Source: Spirulina subsalsa PCC 9445 (GTDB lineage Bacteria; Cyanobacteriota; Cyanobacteriia; Cyanobacteriales; Spirulinaceae). Taken from it: DNA of 64,000 nucleotides. The position numbers and the translations under genes were made by a program. The stretch spans positions 3,756,121 through 3,820,120 of the forward strand of contig NZ_JH980292.1 of assembly GCF_000314005.1 (NCBI RefSeq), read 5' to 3'. Below the pieces are notes generated by a model, which worked only from the letters and a program-made list of their open reading frames with translations, was not told where the DNA came from and searched no databases. Of this stretch, positions 43,376 to 53,363 are shown piece after piece (positions within the stretch are counted from its first letter, which is position 1; every line of letters begins with the position of its first letter).

Positions 43376-45166
43376 ATGTCCAATACTCCAACAATTGAAT
43401 CCCAAAACTTAAGCATTTCAAAGATATTTCAGGATTTTTATATTGTTCCTAGCTTTCAGCGTGAGTATGTCTGGAAAGAGGAACAGGTTGAAAAACTGCT
43501 CCAAGATGTTTTAGAGTATCTGGATTTAGATGAAGGAGAAAGCAGTTCATCGGAGTATTTTTTGGGTTCAATAGTTGTATGCCCCGATTCTACTGATAAC
43601 AAGCAAACTTTTCAGTTAATAGATGGTCAGCAAAGATTAACTACAATTTATTTGATATTTTGTGTCATAAAATACTTTATCGAGAGTTTAGATGGTCAGT
43701 CTAAAGCCATAGAAACCTACTTACAAGGTACCACACAAAATACTGAAACTGGAGATGACATTGATAAACCAAGATTGTTTTTAGAATATGATGGTGACGC
43801 GCAACAAGTTATTACCAATTATATTTCTTCTGCAAAAGAACCATACACGGAACTATTGAACCGTTCAGGATCTGCACGTAATTTAGCAGACGCATGGGAT
43901 GTGATAAGTAAGTTTCTTTCAGAAAATCTTGAGCAAGATGTTAGAATTTATAAAAAATTTTCAACTGCAATTGCTAATCGTACTAAGTTAATCCGCATTG
44001 AAACTCCTAACCTACGAAATGCTTTAAAAGTTTTTGAAACTATTAATGAAAGAGGAATCGGTCTAACTCCAGTTGATTTATTGAAAAATTACCTGTTTAT
44101 TCATACAGCCAACCAGAAAGATAGAGAAAATCATTGGCAAACTTTAACACGAAAATGGCAACAACTTTTGAATATATTATATAAAGATAAACAACAACCT
44201 TTACAGTTTTTACGTTATTACCTAATGTCTCATTATGACGAAATTGATTTTTCTAATAGTTTTCCTGAAGATGAAATCTATGACTGGTTTTTAAAATATG
44301 GACAGCAGAAAGGTATTCAATCAAATCCCATTAATTTTCTTGACAACTTAATTAGTGCAGCTAGTGATTATTGCAAGTTTCTCAACGGCAAAAATGTTGA
44401 TGGTTCGGATAATAGTCATCTCAAAGCCATCTCCAAAATTCAAGGTAGACTTAAGTCTCATCTTGTATTGTTGCTAGCTGGTCGAAAACTCGGTCGTGAA
44501 TCATTTGAAAAATTATCATATTATACTGAGAACCTATTTTTTATTTTTTCTATTACCCGTAAGACTAGACGAAAAGATTTTAACATTACTCGTGAATTTA
44601 CTTATTGGTCTAGAAAATTAAGAAAATTGAAAACGGATCAAGAACTAGATCGTTTTATCAAAGAGCATTTCTTAGTTCAAATACAAGAGCTTAAATCGGA
44701 ATTTAAGGAAACTGTAAACGTGACTTCTGGGGCAAATTTAGCTAAGTATAGACTCCGTTATTTATTGGCTAAAATAGCACAATATGTTGAGCAAAGGTGT
44801 TTCGGTAACTGTGAATCTCTAGATTTTTATTTAGACAAATCTATAACAATTGAGCATATTCTACCACAATCTCAAAAAGATGTTATATGTAATAATCTTG
44901 GTAATCTTACGCTACTCGAAAAAACGATAAACAGTTCAATTTCTAATAAATCCTATGATGAAAAAAGAAAAGGTTATAAGCAATCAAAAATATTAATAAC
45001 TCGCTCCCTATGTGAACAGCCGTCTCTTGGGAATAATACTCAGTTAAATCGTGCTGTCAAAGCTTTGTGTTTGACAGAATTTCTGGAATGGGATCATAAC
45101 TCTATTCAGAAGCGTCAAAAAATCCTAGTTAATATTGCTATGAAAGTTTGGGGTTTAGAAAATTAA
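43376..45166 (+). CDS. GmrSD-like DUF262/DUF1524 nuclease
   Basis: At 596 residues, the N-terminal DUF262 domain has FQREYVWKEEQVEKLL (27-42) and the ParB-like nucleotide-binding motif LIDGQQRLTTIYLI (about 80). The C-terminal DUF1524 domain has the HNH-type motif ITIEHILPQS (about 490) followed by NLGNLTLLEKTINSSISNK. GmrSD enzymes are type IV restriction systems that cut modified phage DNA in a nucleotide-dependent manner, and relatives include BrxU and SspE. This one is a fused S and D protein, as is common. The coding sequence is far more AT-rich than its neighbours, a sign of transfer. A MITE remnant starts directly after its TAA stop. Confidence 0.9.
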   Translation: MSNTPTIESQNLSISKIFQDFYIVPSFQREYVWKEEQVEKLLQDVLEYLDLDEGESSSSEYFLGSIVVCPDSTDNKQTFQLIDGQQRLTTIYLIFCVIKYFIESLDGQSKAIETYLQGTTQNTETGDDIDKPRLFLEYDGDAQQVITNYISSAKEPYTELLNRSGSARNLADAWDVISKFLSENLEQDVRIYKKFSTAIANRTKLIRIETPNLRNALKVFETINERGIGLTPVDLLKNYLFIHTANQKDRENHWQTLTRKWQQLLNILYKDKQQPLQFLRYYLMSHYDEIDFSNSFPEDEIYDWFLKYGQQKGIQSNPINFLDNLISAASDYCKFLNGKNVDGSDNSHLKAISKIQGRLKSHLVLLLAGRKLGRESFEKLSYYTENLFFIFSITRKTRRKDFNITREFTYWSRKLRKLKTDQELDRFIKEHFLVQIQELKSEFKETVNVTSGANLAKYRLRYLLAKIAQYVEQRCFGNCESLDFYLDKSITIEHILPQSQKDVICNNLGNLTLLEKTINSSISNKSYDEKRKGYKQSKILITRSLCEQPSLGNNTQLNRAVKALCLTEFLEWDHNSIQKRQKILVNIAMKVWGLEN

Positions 45167-45204
45167 TAGGGCTTATTGCTTCGAGGGATATTCAGCAGAC
45201 CCTA
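45167..45204. mobile_element. Minimal MITE remnant, copy C (38 bp)
   Basis: TAGGGCTTATTGCT at the left and TATTCAGCAGACCCTA at the right are the two ends of the repeat seen at 20693 and 47035, with almost nothing between them. It sits exactly between the GmrSD-like stop codon and a HEPN gene that has lost its 5' end. Confidence 0.7.
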
Positions 45205-45514
45205 TTTAGCAGGATATGCCATTGAATGCAGTTTAAAAGCACTTTTACAAAAGCGGGGGACAGGTTTTCCAAAACATGGTCAACAGGGGCATAATTTGCG
45301 AGGCTTATGGGAAGCGGCCAACTTTCAACTTTCTGATCTTGCCGATCCTACCGGAGCAAAAACATTCTATCTGGAAAAATGGGACACTTCCCTACGATAT
45401 GAAGTCAGTTGTGATAGTTCTTTGAGCCATCAAGAATTAGTAGAGGGAGCTAAACAGTTAACAGTTTGGATACGAACTCAAGTGCGTCGTAATCGACTGA
45501 GGAAGCGTAGATGA
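45205..45514 (+). pseudogene. HEPN-domain protein, 5'-truncated
   Basis: The text YLAGYAIECSLKALLQKRG is the conserved helix of HEPN-domain proteins that normally follows some 25-40 N-terminal residues. Here the frame continues upstream only through MITE sequence (start candidate at 45176). The HEPN RNase motif (RxxxxH) is not clear. HEPN proteins usually pair with a small partner as toxin-antitoxin or RNase systems. The stop overlaps the next ATG (ATGA), so the pair was translationally coupled. The loss of the N-terminus suggests it is no longer a normal HEPN protein. Confidence 0.65.
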
Positions 45515-47037
45515 ACTATTTAGAAATTAAAGATAAAATTGAGCAAAATATGTTAGCGGCTCATCTAAAAATTGAAGACTTACGCATTCAACAGGATGAA
45601 TATACCGGGTGGCGTATTGTAGTTATTTCTTCAGATTTTGCCGAAAAAGCTCACTCCGAACGGCAAAAAATAGTCCTAAATGGACTTGAATCTCTAACCA
45701 TTCAATGGTTAGATTTACTCACCCCTCAAGAGCAAGAATGGGCAGGTTCTCTTCCCTTAGATGCCCCCTTAGAAAACTTGCCCTTATGGCCTGAAGCATT
45801 GGAATCTTTTAAAGAGATTGATAGGCAGTTGGAAGTCCATCAAAAAAGTTGGCGTGAATTTTGGCTGATTCAAATGTGCCTTGCTTGTTATTTGTCTTGG
45901 TCAGAGGAAAAACCTCGACCTAACGAGGCTTTAGATGATGTTTTATCCAGTCCATTAAAGACTGAACTTGACTTAATTAACTGGATTGAAAATTTATTAC
46001 AAAAACCAAAATGTGGTCTTTTGATGAAAGATTGGCTGATGGGGTTTGATCAGGCTGCTTCGGATAGAACTTTTTTATTAATTGATGGGTTAGATACAGG
46101 TTTTGGCAGTGGTAAGCTGGAACAAGCAATCAGAACAAAATCTATTGCTAATTTACTTTCCTTAATCAATGATTTAGAATATGATTTGACTCACTTTAAG
46201 TTTAAAGTGATGTTACGGGAGGATATTTGGCGCAGATTGCGGTTTGAGAATAAAAGCCATTTTTTTGGTCGTTCAGTCACGCTGCAATGGTCAGAATCGG
46301 TGGACTTCTTTAAGGTAATTGCTAAAACAGCGTTACAGGCGAATACGTTTAAACTTTTAGTGCAATCCCTTGAAGAACAACACAGTCAAGGACGTTTTTT
46401 ATTCCACAGTGATGATTTCAACTTAACGGAGCAACAAGTCTGGAATATTTGGAATCTGCTTGTAGGTGAACGAATGCGGGGAGGAAAATCAGCCTTTACC
46501 CGGAATTGGGTTTGGAAACGAATTGCGGATGGGAGTAATAATCATAGTCCCCGTGCGTTGTTACAACTTTTTGCCCAAGCGAAGGATTGGGAAAGGGGGG
46601 AACAAGAAAAGAATAGCTATGGGAAAACAGTGATTCGACCGAAAGCGTTGATTGTCTCGTTAGAAGAGGTATCAAGACAGAGTTTAGATGCTTTGATTCA
46701 GGAAGAGTTTCCTAATCTAGGCAACTTGGTTGAATGTTTAAGACAAATAGGACGTTCTCCTTTTAAAGCCAATGAGGTGGAAGGATTAGAGGACGAGTTA
46801 AGTCTGGCAATAGAAGTCGGTTTATTGTCGGTTTATGAAGGGACAAATGATGAAGTTGAACGCTATAAAGTACCGGATTTATATTTATCAGGGATTGGGA
46901 TGACTAGGAAAGGTCAAGCGCGAGCAATATCTCTCAATGACAGAGGCTTTAACATGGGATCAAGGGTGCAGAAAAGCAGTAAAATAAGAGATTATTTCGC
47001 CTTACCTTGGGGAAAAATATATCAAGAGTCTAAGTAG
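45511..47037 (+). CDS. Chimeric P-loop protein: BolA-like N-terminus joined to ATPase C-terminal half, Walker A missing
   Basis: A 508-residue protein. Residues 1-75 (IEQNMLAAHLKIEDLRI, VISSDFAEKAHSERQKIVL) recall a BolA-like small partner of HEPN proteins. From about 110 the protein reads like the C-terminal two thirds of large P-loop ATPases of the Sll1717 kind: HQKSWREFWLIQM, Walker-B-like TFLLIDGLDTGFGSGK, VMLREDIWRRL, SPRALLQLFAQAK. No Walker A (GxxxxGKS/T) precedes it. An internal deletion or fusion is the simplest explanation, so ATPase activity is doubtful. The last stop codon, TAG, is the first triplet of a MITE, so the C-terminus may also be altered. AT-rich like the GmrSD-like gene. 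Confidence 0.7.
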   Translation: MNYLEIKDKIEQNMLAAHLKIEDLRIQQDEYTGWRIVVISSDFAEKAHSERQKIVLNGLESLTIQWLDLLTPQEQEWAGSLPLDAPLENLPLWPEALESFKEIDRQLEVHQKSWREFWLIQMCLACYLSWSEEKPRPNEALDDVLSSPLKTELDLINWIENLLQKPKCGLLMKDWLMGFDQAASDRTFLLIDGLDTGFGSGKLEQAIRTKSIANLLSLINDLEYDLTHFKFKVMLREDIWRRLRFENKSHFFGRSVTLQWSESVDFFKVIAKTALQANTFKLLVQSLEEQHSQGRFLFHSDDFNLTEQQVWNIWNLLVGERMRGGKSAFTRNWVWKRIADGSNNHSPRALLQLFAQAKDWERGEQEKNSYGKTVIRPKALIVSLEEVSRQSLDALIQEEFPNLGNLVECLRQIGRSPFKANEVEGLEDELSLAIEVGLLSVYEGTNDEVERYKVPDLYLSGIGMTRKGQARAISLNDRGFNMGSRVQKSSKIRDYFALPWGKIYQESK

Positions 47038-47201
47038 GGTCTGCTGAATATCCCTCTAACTTTTGTTCATAAGGCTTTAGGCTGTTTTAATGGCAAGGTT
47101 TTAGGGATAAATAATCAAAAAGGCTTGTCTTGTTCCGACTCCCCCCTGTTCCCGGTTTCCCGTTCCCTAACCCCACGAGTAGAGTTATTCAGCAAGCCCT
47201 A
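47035..47201. mobile_element. MITE-like element, copy D (167 bp)
   Basis: Left end TAGGGTCTGCTGAATA and right end TATTCAGCAAGCCCTA flank an interior with GTTCCCGGTTTCCCGTTCCC-type sequence like copy B. Its first triplet is the stop codon of the upstream ATPase-like ORF, and its last triplet (TAG on the minus strand) is the stop codon of rsgA. Non-autonomous. Confidence 0.78.
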
Positions 47202-48263
47202 CCTATCCAATTCCTCACTCTGTACTTCTTCCACTAAATCTTGTAAAGCTTGGTGACGGGAACGACGGGAACGACGGCGGTATTTTTTACTCTCTAAACG
47301 GGGTTCATAGACCCGTTCCCCAGACCCCTTAATTTTCAACTTCACGCTGTCCTCTTCGTCGGGGCGCTGTTGGCGTAATTCTTGACGGGCGATCGCCTCT
47401 GCCAGAAACTTGAGATAATGCTCGTACCGTTCCCAGTCCCCTCGAACCTGACAATTCGGCTCGTCCCGATGTAAACAATCACTAAACTGACAAGCACCTT
47501 GTCCCAACACCTCCCGCGCTTCCGGGAACGCATAAACTAACTCCGTGGGATCACAATCTAAATCCGGCTTATTAAACCCCGGACTATCGGCCAATAATCC
47601 CCCCATCGGTAACTCGAATAACTCCACATGGCGGGTCGTGTGGCGGCCCCGTTGCAGTTTCCCGGATACTTCCCCCACCCGTAAGGCCACATCAGGAATC
47701 AGTTGATTAATTAAACTCGACTTACCCACCCCAGAAGGCCCTGCAATTACCGTAATTTTGCCCGCTAACTGCCCCAAAACACGGTCTAACCCCTCCTGTT
47801 GCTCCACACTGATTAAAAGGGGGTTATAGCCCCATTTTCCCAGCCGTTCCTGCCAGGCGGCTTGTTCCGAGGGGGAGACTAAATCCTGCTTGTTTAAACA
47901 TAAACAGGGGGTGAGTGCCGTTAATTCCGCCTTGATTAAAAAACGGCTTAATTGCCACGGGTCTAGGGGGGGTTCAGCCAAGGAAAAAACCAATAAAATC
48001 TGCTCGGCATTGGCTACGGGAGGGCGTTCTAATTGGGTTTGACGGGGGAGAATTTCCGCGATCGCACCCCGTCGCGCCACCTCGTCGATTTCCTCCACTA
48101 CCACGCGATCGCCCACCATCACTTTCTGACCCAATTTCTTCAAGCGCGATCGCCGGGTACACAATACACTATCCCCACCCCCCACCAAACGCACCTGATA
48201 AAAATTCGCCTGCACCGCCACCACCGTCCCCCGGAGCAATTCGGCCCCCCCCTCCGGTATCAT
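47199..48263 (-). CDS. rsgA: Ribosome small-subunit-dependent GTPase A
   Basis: About 354 residues with an OB-fold N-terminus (LRGTVVAVQANFYQVRL), a circularly permuted GTPase (LCLNKQDL, GPSGVGKSSLINQLI, LADSPGF) and a zinc-binding knuckle (CQFSDCLHRDEPNCQV). RsgA checks late 30S assembly and releases RbfA. The ATG at 48263 overlaps the tusA stop as ATGA, so it is preferred to an upstream frame start at 48281. It is the last gene of the dnaJ-tusA-rsgA run. Its stop codon comes from the MITE end. Confidence 0.95.
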   Translation of the reverse strand: MIPEGGAELLRGTVVAVQANFYQVRLVGGGDSVLCTRRSRLKKLGQKVMVGDRVVVEEIDEVARRGAIAEILPRQTQLERPPVANAEQILLVFSLAEPPLDPWQLSRFLIKAELTALTPCLCLNKQDLVSPSEQAAWQERLGKWGYNPLLISVEQQEGLDRVLGQLAGKITVIAGPSGVGKSSLINQLIPDVALRVGEVSGKLQRGRHTTRHVELFELPMGGLLADSPGFNKPDLDCDPTELVYAFPEAREVLGQGACQFSDCLHRDEPNCQVRGDWERYEHYLKFLAEAIARQELRQQRPDEEDSVKLKIKGSGERVYEPRLESKKYRRRSRRSRHQALQDLVEEVQSEELDR

Positions 48264-48529
48264 ACCGACTGAGGACGACAAACCTGCAAGGCGAAAAACT
48301 CCCCTCGGTCTTCAATCGCCGCCAAATGATACCCCTCCATCACCAAACTATCCGGCACCTGTTCAATGGGTTCCCCCCCATCTAACCAGACCTCCAACCA
48401 TTCCCCCCTCGGCATTTGCTCTAAACGCAACTTCGTTCGCACAAAATTAATCGGACAAGGCGTTCCTCGCAAATCCAACTTTGTGGCAATCTCTTCCGTA
48501 ATCTTCCCTGCAACTGACTCGTTCATCAT
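48260..48529 (-). CDS. tusA: TusA-family sulfur-carrier protein
   Basis: This 89-residue SirA/TusA-fold protein has the active-site motif [20 protein letters not shown], with the Cys-Pro pair that carries persulfide. TusA proteins donate sulfur for tRNA thiolation and other uses. It is joined by ATGA overlaps to both dnaJ upstream and rsgA downstream, an arrangement seen in many cyanobacteria. Confidence 0.9.
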   Translation of the reverse strand: MMNESVAGKITEEIATKLDLRGTPCPINFVRTKLRLEQMPRGEWLEVWLDGGEPIEQVPDSLVMEGYHLAAIEDRGEFFALQVCRPQSV

Positions 48530-49659
48530 CCCCGGAACATCTTCCCTAGAAAACCCTCTAACCCACCTTTCCCAGTGCTTTCACCCTTCAAGTGCGCCAA
48601 CTGCTCCAATAACTCTCGCTCCTCTTGGGTAATCCGCGTCGGAATATCCACCTTAACCGTAATCAAATGATCCCCCCGACTCACCGCATTACCTAAACGG
48701 GGAACCCCTCGGTCTTCCAACTTAATCACCGTATTGGGTTGAGTCCCCGCCGGAATGGTCATTTCTACATCACCATCCACCGTATTCACCAACAACTTAC
48801 AGCCCAAAATCGCCTGTAAATAACTCACCGTAATTTCCGAGAGGATATTCACCCCATCCCGTTGGAATTCCGCATCCTCTTCCACAAACAAATACACATA
48901 CAAATCTCCCGACGCGCCGCCGCGAGAACCAGCATCCCCTTCTCGGGCAACCCGTAAGCGCGTCCCATTATCCACACCAGGAGGAATTGTAATCTTTAAC
49001 TTCTTCGTTTCCTGCTTGCGGCCTGCCCCACCACAAGCCTCGCATTTCTCCTCAATGACTTGTCCGTCCCCGTTACAAGTCGGACAAACTGACACCTGAG
49101 CAAAACTCCCAAAAGGCGTGCGTGTTGCTCGTCTCACCTGACCCGTCCCGTTACAAGTCGGACAAGTCCGCGCCCCCGTCCCCGGTTTCGCTCCCGTACC
49201 GTTACAAACATTACAATTTTCTAAATGGGGAATACGGATTTCCTTCTCACCGCCAAAAATGGCCTCGCGAAACTCCAATTTCAAATCCAGCCGTAGGTCA
49301 TCCCCACGCACTGGTCCCGTGCGGCGGCGGGTGCTAGTGGTGCCGCCCATGCCCCCAAACCCACTAAAAATTGTCTCGAAAATATCGGCGAAACCGCCCA
49401 TATCGCCGAAGTCTGACCCATACCCTGCACCAGCCCCAGAAGCCACTCCCGCTTCACCAAAGCGATCATATCTCGCCCGCATTTCCGGATCCGAGAGAAC
49501 CTCATGAGCGCGATTAACTTCCTTAAAACGGTCTTCTGCCCCCGGTTCTTTATTGACATCGGGGTGATATTTGCGAGCCAAACGGCGGTAAGCCCGTTTA
49601 ATTTCATCTTGTGAGGCATCACGCGAGATACCGAGAGTTTCGTAGTAGTCGCCTGCCAT
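48526..49659 (-). CDS. dnaJ: Chaperone protein DnaJ
   Basis: Full-length type I DnaJ (377 residues): J domain with HPD motif ([10 protein letters not shown]), a Gly/Phe-rich linker ([15 protein letters not shown]), four zinc CxxCxGxG repeats ([32 protein letters not shown]) and a C-terminal substrate domain. It stimulates DnaK ATPase activity and delivers unfolded clients. It is 144 bp downstream of dnaK, and the gap holds short AGGTAATAGGGAAT repeats. Confidence 0.97.
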   Translation of the reverse strand: MAGDYYETLGISRDASQDEIKRAYRRLARKYHPDVNKEPGAEDRFKEVNRAHEVLSDPEMRARYDRFGEAGVASGAGAGYGSDFGDMGGFADIFETIFSGFGGMGGTTSTRRRTGPVRGDDLRLDLKLEFREAIFGGEKEIRIPHLENCNVCNGTGAKPGTGARTCPTCNGTGQVRRATRTPFGSFAQVSVCPTCNGDGQVIEEKCEACGGAGRKQETKKLKITIPPGVDNGTRLRVAREGDAGSRGGASGDLYVYLFVEEDAEFQRDGVNILSEITVSYLQAILGCKLLVNTVDGDVEMTIPAGTQPNTVIKLEDRGVPRLGNAVSRGDHLITVKVDIPTRITQEERELLEQLAHLKGESTGKGGLEGFLGKMFRG

Positions 49660-49720
49660 AGAGCGGTGATAGTTTGGGTAAATAGTCCTTACTCAGTGTA
49701 TCAAAAATCGGTTCACGATT

Positions 49721-49772
49721 GGGGAATAGGTGATAGGGAATAGGTAATAGGGAATAGGTAATAGGGAATAGT
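49721..49772. repeat. 14-bp tandem repeat between dnaK and dnaJ
   Basis: The unit AGGTAATAGGGAAT occurs about three and a half times in a row (one copy reads AGGTGATAGGGAA). The same words appear near 62712, in the degenerate MITE region after the pentapeptide gene. Confidence 0.8.
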
Positions 49773-49803
49773 CTCCCCCTCTCCCTTCCCGTTCCCTCTT
49801 ACA

Positions 49804-51786
49804 TTAATCTACAGGCTCATAATCGACCGCAACAGTTTCGTCCTCATCGTCAAAATCAAAACTAAACTCGTCTTCTTCCTCCTCGGGTTCTGGTTCAGGG
49901 TCAATCGTGGTCGCCTGTTCCGAGAAGGGGGATGGAGTATCGGCCACGGCCTCAAACTCCTCGCTGACCCCTTGATTGGCTCGATTATATAAATCCGTCC
50001 CCACCGCTAACACAGCTTGTTTAAATTCGTCTAAACAAACTTTAACGGTTTCCACGGTCGCTTTGGGATCGGCAAAGGCTACATCTAAGGCCTTGCGTTT
50101 TCGTTCCGCTTGGACTTTTAAATCTTCCCGGATTAACGCCGCGTTGTCCTTCAGGGTGGAGTCGTGGGTGTAAGCGATACTGTCGGCTTGGTTGCGCAAT
50201 TCCACCAATTCCATGCGCCGACGGTCTTGTTCGGCGTACTGTTCGGCTTCTTGGCGCATCCGTTCCACTTCGTTGGAACTTAATCCTCCGGTGTTGGTGA
50301 TGCGGATACTTTGTTCTTTTCCGGTAGCCTTATCTTGGGCTGAAACCCTGAGAATCCCATTAACATCAATCTCAAAGCTCACTTCAATTTGCGGCACTCC
50401 CCGAGGGGCGGGTAAAATCCCAGTCAGCAGGAATTTCCCTAGACTCTTATTATCCCGTGCCATTGCTCGTTCCCCTTGCAGAACGTGGATTTCTACGGAT
50501 GTTTGCCCATCAATGGCGGTGGAGAAGATTTGCGATTTGCTGGTGGGGATGGTGGTGTTGCGTTCAATAATTTTGGTGAACACTTCGCCTAGGGTTTCAA
50601 TCCCAAGGGAGAGGGGGGTCACATCCAATAACAGCAGGTCTTCTACTTCCCCGCCGAGGATACCCCCTTGAATGGCAGCCCCCAAGGCAACGGCTTCATC
50701 GGGGTTAACGGAACGGTCGGGTTCTTTGCCTTTGAAGAATTTTTTGATCGCATTGGCGACGGCTGGAATGCGGGTAGACCCTCCCACTAACAAAATCCGG
50801 TCAATGTCATCAACGGTAAGATCACAATCTTTTAAGGATTGATTGACCGGGAGAACAGTTCCTTCGATGAGATGAGAGGCGAGTTCCTCGAATTTGGAAC
50901 GGGTGAGTTCTGTTTCAAGGTGTTTCGGTCCGGTTTCGTCGGCGGTGATGAAGGGCAGGTTAATGGAGGTTGTCCCCATGCTGGATAACTCGATTTTGGC
51001 TTTTTCGGCGGCTTCCCGTAGCCGTTGTAAGGCCATTTTATCGTCGCCTAAGTCCACCCCTTGTTCTTCTTTGAAGTTTTCGATCATCCAACGGACAATC
51101 ACGTTGTCGAAGTCATCGCCGCCGAGATGGTTGTTGCCGGAGGTGGATTTGACTTCAAATACACCGTCGCCTAGTTGCAGGACGGACACATCAAAGGTTC
51201 CTCCGCCTAAGTCGAAGACCAGAATATGCTGATCTTGATCTTGTTTATCTAGCCCATAAGCTAGAGCGGCGGCGGTGGGTTCGTTGATAATCCGCAGCAC
51301 TTCTAACCCCGCGATGGTTCCCCCGTCTTTGGTGGCTTGGCGCTGGGCATCGGTGAAGTAGGCGGGAACCGTGATCACGGCCTGGGTTACGGGTTCTCCG
51401 AGAAATTTTTCCGCGTCGGCTTTTAATTTCTGGAGGATCATGGCGGAGATTTCTTGGGGGGTGAAGTTTTTCCCCCGGATGGCTACGTCCACGGTGTCAT
51501 CCCGACCGCGTACACAGTTGTAGGGGACTCGCGATCGCTCTTCGACGGTGTCATCCCAACGCCGACCAATGAAGCGTTTAATACTATAGACGGTGTTTTC
51601 CGCATTGGTGACGGCCTGACGTTTAGCTAATTGCCCAACCAAGCGTTCTCCTGATTTGCCAAACCCTACCATACTGGGGGTGGTTCGCCCGCCCTCTGTA
51701 TTTTGAATCACGAGTGGTTTTCCACCTTCTAAGACAGCAACGCAACTATTGGTTGTCCCAAGGTCAATCCCGATGACTTTTCCCAT
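49804..51786 (-). CDS. dnaK: Chaperone protein DnaK (Hsp70)
   Basis: At 660 residues, the N-terminal ATPase has [13 protein letters not shown], the phosphate-2 motif [13 protein letters not shown] and [10 protein letters not shown]. The substrate-binding domain ([13 protein letters not shown] onward) and lid follow. The C-terminus is very acidic ([20 protein letters not shown]) rather than the usual EEVD-like or Gly-rich end. Cyanobacteria have several DnaK proteins, and the one in a grpE-dnaK-dnaJ block is most like essential DnaK2. No CIRCE operator is visible upstream. Confidence 0.97.
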   Translation of the reverse strand: MGKVIGIDLGTTNSCVAVLEGGKPLVIQNTEGGRTTPSMVGFGKSGERLVGQLAKRQAVTNAENTVYSIKRFIGRRWDDTVEERSRVPYNCVRGRDDTVDVAIRGKNFTPQEISAMILQKLKADAEKFLGEPVTQAVITVPAYFTDAQRQATKDGGTIAGLEVLRIINEPTAAALAYGLDKQDQDQHILVFDLGGGTFDVSVLQLGDGVFEVKSTSGNNHLGGDDFDNVIVRWMIENFKEEQGVDLGDDKMALQRLREAAEKAKIELSSMGTTSINLPFITADETGPKHLETELTRSKFEELASHLIEGTVLPVNQSLKDCDLTVDDIDRILLVGGSTRIPAVANAIKKFFKGKEPDRSVNPDEAVALGAAIQGGILGGEVEDLLLLDVTPLSLGIETLGEVFTKIIERNTTIPTSKSQIFSTAIDGQTSVEIHVLQGERAMARDNKSLGKFLLTGILPAPRGVPQIEVSFEIDVNGILRVSAQDKATGKEQSIRITNTGGLSSNEVERMRQEAEQYAEQDRRRMELVELRNQADSIAYTHDSTLKDNAALIREDLKVQAERKRKALDVAFADPKATVETVKVCLDEFKQAVLAVGTDLYNRANQGVSEEFEAVADTPSPFSEQATTIDPEPEPEEEEDEFSFDFDDEDETVAVDYEPVD

Positions 51787-52320
51787 AGCACTTCGGCTCT
51801 AAATATTTGTGCAGTAGACTGGATAAAAATGGGGAATAAAGCGATGAAATATTAGGTTTACTCAGCGATTGAAATCAATAGACTAATCTCAATTGAGATC
51901 AATAAATAGACTGATCTCAACCCCGTTAAGGAACGAGCAAACTGTTGATGACTAGACATTCCATGGAGTTTGTTATCTAGAGCTTAAGGGATTAAACCCT
52001 TTTTTTCAATGAATTTTACCTTCACTCAGTTCTCTAGATCAGTTTTGAGCCTTCACGGATTTTTATTCCCCAGTATTCGGGCTAACAGTAGGGGCTGTTC
52101 AACTGTATTCCCTCAATAATCGATTTAAACTTGCTTTTAAATTGCTTTAAAATCGATTTTTTTAGTCGATAGACTAATTTATGATGTAGCCCTTTTGGTT
52201 TGATCGGTTTGGTTGAATTGAGTGGTTTCAAGACCCCTAGGATTCTAACACAAGCCCTAGAAGGCTTCCCCCAAAATGCCCCACAACGTAAATAGACTTT
52301 ACTCCGAGGGGAGAATGGAT
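51787..52320. promoter_or_regulatory. dnaK upstream region with TCTCAATTGAGA palindrome
   Basis: In this 534-bp gene-free region, TCTCAATTGAGA (about 51887-51898) is a perfect palindrome. It is flanked by direct repeats ATCAATAGACTAATCTCAA (51878-51894 region) and ATCAATAAATAGACTGATCTCAA (given in part: AATAGACTGATCTCAA). A further CGATAGACTAATT lies at about 52167. These could be operator sites for dnaK. No CIRCE element is seen. Confidence 0.45.
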
Positions 52321-53100
52321 TTATTCCCCTTCCCCGGCTTCTGGGGGGGCTTCTTCTTCTGAAACCATTGGCGGTTCTGGGGCAGCAGCGACTTTAACCA
52401 TCGCGTGCCGTAAAACCCTATCATGGAGAAGATACCCACGAACTAGCTGTTCCATAACAGCCCCTTCTGGATATTCGTCGGTGGGCTGTCGTAACATGGC
52501 TTCATGGAAGTTGGGGTCAAATTCCTGGCCTTCGGGGCGCATGGCTGACACTCCAATCCGTTTGAGTCCATCGACTAGGTTTTTGTAAACGCTTTGATAA
52601 CTCTTGTGGATGACCATTTCCGCTTCGGTGGCGGGTTTAATTTGCGATCGCGCCCGTTCAAAGTTATCCACCACAGGCAAAAGCTCCGTAATGGTATTCC
52701 GTTTAACGTGATACTCCTGTTCTTCTTTTTCCTTTTGAGTTCGCTTACGAAAGTTATCAAAGTCGGCGGCGATTCTCAAGGACTGGGCTTTATAGGTTTC
52801 GAGTTGTCTCCCCTGTTCCGCGAGTTGCTGACGCAGGGACTCGACTTCTAACTGAAGCGCTTCGATAATTTGGGCTTGTTCACTAGAAACAGCATGAGTT
52901 TCCGGTGCATGAGTTTCCGGTGCAACTTTTCTAGCCTCTTCCCCTTCAGGGATAACTGTTTCCCCGTCAGGGCTAGGAATTGCTTCACTCGTGACCTGCT
53001 CATCTAAGCTGGTTTCCGAGTCTAAAGAATCTGTATTAATCTCTGCTCCTTCATCAGGATGATCTATATTCACTTCTGGCTGCTTTTGCTCGTCCATCAT
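52321..53100 (-). CDS. grpE: Nucleotide exchange factor GrpE
   Basis: At 259 residues, a long acidic N-terminal tail precedes the GrpE coiled coil ([34 protein letters not shown]) and the beta domain with [17 protein letters not shown] and [17 protein letters not shown]. GrpE releases ADP from DnaK. It is the upstream-most gene of the chaperone block. The 534-bp gap to dnaK means dnaK may also have its own promoter. The tail has a six-residue duplication ([11 protein letters not shown]). Confidence 0.95.
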   Translation of the reverse strand: MMDEQKQPEVNIDHPDEGAEINTDSLDSETSLDEQVTSEAIPSPDGETVIPEGEEARKVAPETHAPETHAVSSEQAQIIEALQLEVESLRQQLAEQGRQLETYKAQSLRIAADFDNFRKRTQKEKEEQEYHVKRNTITELLPVVDNFERARSQIKPATEAEMVIHKSYQSVYKNLVDGLKRIGVSAMRPEGQEFDPNFHEAMLRQPTDEYPEGAVMEQLVRGYLLHDRVLRHAMVKVAAAPEPPMVSEEEAPPEAGEGE

Positions 53101-53258
53101 AACGTCTTGTATCTACCTCGAACACGCTGTACAGCATACCTGCACTCACGCCGTTAAGAATGACACGCATTCCCTTTCAATATCATACCCCCTCTCTTTG
53201 AGGGATGTATCAGCTTTTTTTCTAGAAACGAGGAAACCCGGAACTTTCTCGCTTGTCA

Positions 53259-53300
53259 AAGGGGAGCAGGGGAGCAGGGGGGCAGGGGAGCAGGGGAATA
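53259..53300. repeat. GGGGAGCA tandem repeat
   Basis: GGGGAGCA-type words follow each other about four times (one reads GGGGGGCA). This is a simple G-rich repeat, a short distance before the heptamer tract. Confidence 0.7.
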
Positions 53301-53336
53301 GCTAAAACTCTTGACTATTCGCGACACCCGATTCCC

Positions 53337-53359
53337 TAGGGCGCAAGCATTGCGCCCCT
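53337..53359. repeat. GGGCGCAA palindrome
   Basis: GGGCGCAA and TTGCGCCC surround a 3-nt loop. It is a frequent cyanobacterial intergenic hairpin. Confidence 0.6.
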
Positions 53360-53363
53360 ACAC

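Noticed and set aside
51787-53260. CIRCE operator for the chaperone genes
   Set aside because: I searched the dnaK and grpE upstream regions by eye for TTAGCACTC-N9-GAGTGCTAA and found none.
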